A stretch of DNA of 64,000 nt, from NCBI RefSeq assembly GCF_002019735.1, contig NZ_KV917378.1, positions 3,064,869 to 3,128,868 of the forward strand, written 5' to 3'. The notes under the pieces were generated by a model, which was given only the letters and a program-made list of their open reading frames with translations, was not told where the DNA came from and did not search any database. The translations under genes were made by a program, and so were the position numbers. Below, piece by piece: positions 63,423-64,000 of this stretch (the first letter of the stretch is position 1; the number at the start of each line of letters is the position of its first letter). Source of the stretch: Salipaludibacillus agaradhaerens (GTDB lineage Bacteria > Bacillota > Bacilli > Bacillales > Salisediminibacteriaceae).

Positions 63423-64000
63423 ATGTCGATGGGAACGATAGAAAATTTAACGCCTTTTATGACGTTTTCCAGAGAAGAATGGGCAAAGCTCCGGCAGTCT
63501 TATCCTATGGAAATTACCCCGAGAGAGATCGAACGTCTGAAAGGGGTTAATGATGTTCTTAATATGCAAGAAATAGCTGATATATACTTACCGCTGACAC
63601 GATTGATTAACCTTCATGCTGTTGCATCGCAAGAGTTATACCGCAGCCGCTACGTGTTTTTGCATAAGCAGGAAAAGAAAGTACCTTACATTATTGGGAT
63701 TGCCGGAAGTGTCGCTGTAGGGAAAAGTACCATTGCCAGGGTGCTACACACTCTGTTATCCCGTTTTGATCACCATCCCAATGTGGACCTCGTGACAACA
63801 GATGGCTTTCTTTATGCGAATGCTGAATTGGAACGGCGAGGAATCATGAATAAAAAAGGCTTTCCTGAAAGCTACGACGTGCATGCCCTGTTATCATTTT
63901 TAGAAGAATTAAAATCAGGAAAATCCAGAGTTGAGGCCCCGGTCTACTCTCATATAACCTATGATATTGTCCCAGACGAAAAGCAGGTCGTGTCTCAGCC
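63423..64000 (+). CDS. coaA: Type I pantothenate kinase, 3' end cut by window
   Basis: The first 192 codons are visible and open to the window edge. ATG 63423 follows GAAGGTG. P-loop [17 protein letters not shown] (about 95-110), then the [10 protein letters not shown] segment and [15 protein letters not shown], all typical of bacterial CoaA (usual length about 310-320 aa). Phosphorylates pantothenate, the first step to coenzyme A. The C-terminal third is outside the window. Confidence 0.95.
   Translation, partial: MSMGTIENLTPFMTFSREEWAKLRQSYPMEITPREIERLKGVNDVLNMQEIADIYLPLTRLINLHAVASQELYRSRYVFLHKQEKKVPYIIGIAGSVAVGKSTIARVLHTLLSRFDHHPNVDLVTTDGFLYANAELERRGIMNKKGFPESYDVHALLSFLEELKSGKSRVEAPVYSHITYDIVPDEKQVVSQ

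Noticed and set aside
1-64000. CRISPR arrays, prophage, IS elements, toxin-antitoxin or defence islands
   Set aside because: No regularly spaced repeats, transposase, integrase, or recognisable defence or toxin genes were seen on either strand.

Overview
The window looks like chromosomal DNA of a low-GC Gram-positive bacterium of the Bacillaceae, probably a halophilic or alkaliphilic relative of Bacillus. The evidence is strong AGGAGG-type ribosome binding sites, YkhA-, CHY-finger-, YidC2-, YclM- and LysM-type genes, SPII lipoproteins, acidic exported proteins and a BCCT osmolyte-transporter remnant. No phage, insertion sequence, CRISPR array or rRNA operon was seen. Species-level identity is not claimed.

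Layout. 1-3135: the 3' part of feoB, a nicotianamine-synthase-like methyltransferase and an LPG-synthase-type membrane protein in one tight operon. 3.1-15.3 kb: envelope and small genes (lipoprotein, DUF4870, a five-LysM protein, a transglutaminase lipoprotein), modAB without modC, a YkhA-type thioesterase, a CHY zinc finger protein, a membrane diguanylate cyclase, an azoreductase and a broken BCCT transporter. 15.4-21.6 kb: an oligopeptide ABC transporter, with its binding protein divergent from the permease/ATPase operon. 21.8-34.3 kb: aspartate-family amino-acid genes (aspartokinase, metA, hom-thrC-thrB) mixed with a GltS-type symporter, a HAD phosphatase, an FAD oxidoreductase, tRNA-Arg, an acetamidase and a Gfo/Idh oxidoreductase. 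35.0-50.7 kb: a signalling/exopolysaccharide locus. 50.8-64 kb: a YidC2 gene behind an arrest-peptide-like leader, queF, an rRNA methyltransferase, a riboswitch-controlled decarboxylase-chemoreceptor operon, glnS, a DJ-1/PfpI protein, a PilZ protein, a Rieske-FAD oxidoreductase and the start of coaA.

The most distinctive region is 35.0-46.7 kb. A three-gene module (Hpt-REC-GGDEF-REC protein, membrane-anchored HEAT protein, processive family-2 glycosyltransferase) is present twice in tandem. Stop/start overlaps couple the genes in both copies. A single response regulator and a hybrid histidine kinase follow, and a 1080-aa secreted glycoside-hydrolase-like protein faces them on the other strand. 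The first copy has lost the phosphoacceptor Asp and the conserved Lys of its first receiver and has a degenerate Hpt motif, while the second copy keeps them. This fits divergence after duplication of a c-di-GMP-linked polysaccharide synthase.

Cyclic di-GMP recurs across the window: three GGDEF proteins, a stand-alone PilZ protein (60906-61259) and a c-di-GMP-I riboswitch (57700-57845) ahead of a PLP decarboxylase-chemoreceptor operon. A separate notable system is the leader ORF 50953-51327 before yidC. It carries a membrane segment, an R-L-S-W-L motif and an acidic cluster, followed by a 9-bp perfect hairpin that overlaps the yidC ribosome binding site, which is the arrangement of the Bacillus MifM arrest peptide. 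A glutaminyl-tRNA synthetase gene is also unusual for this group.
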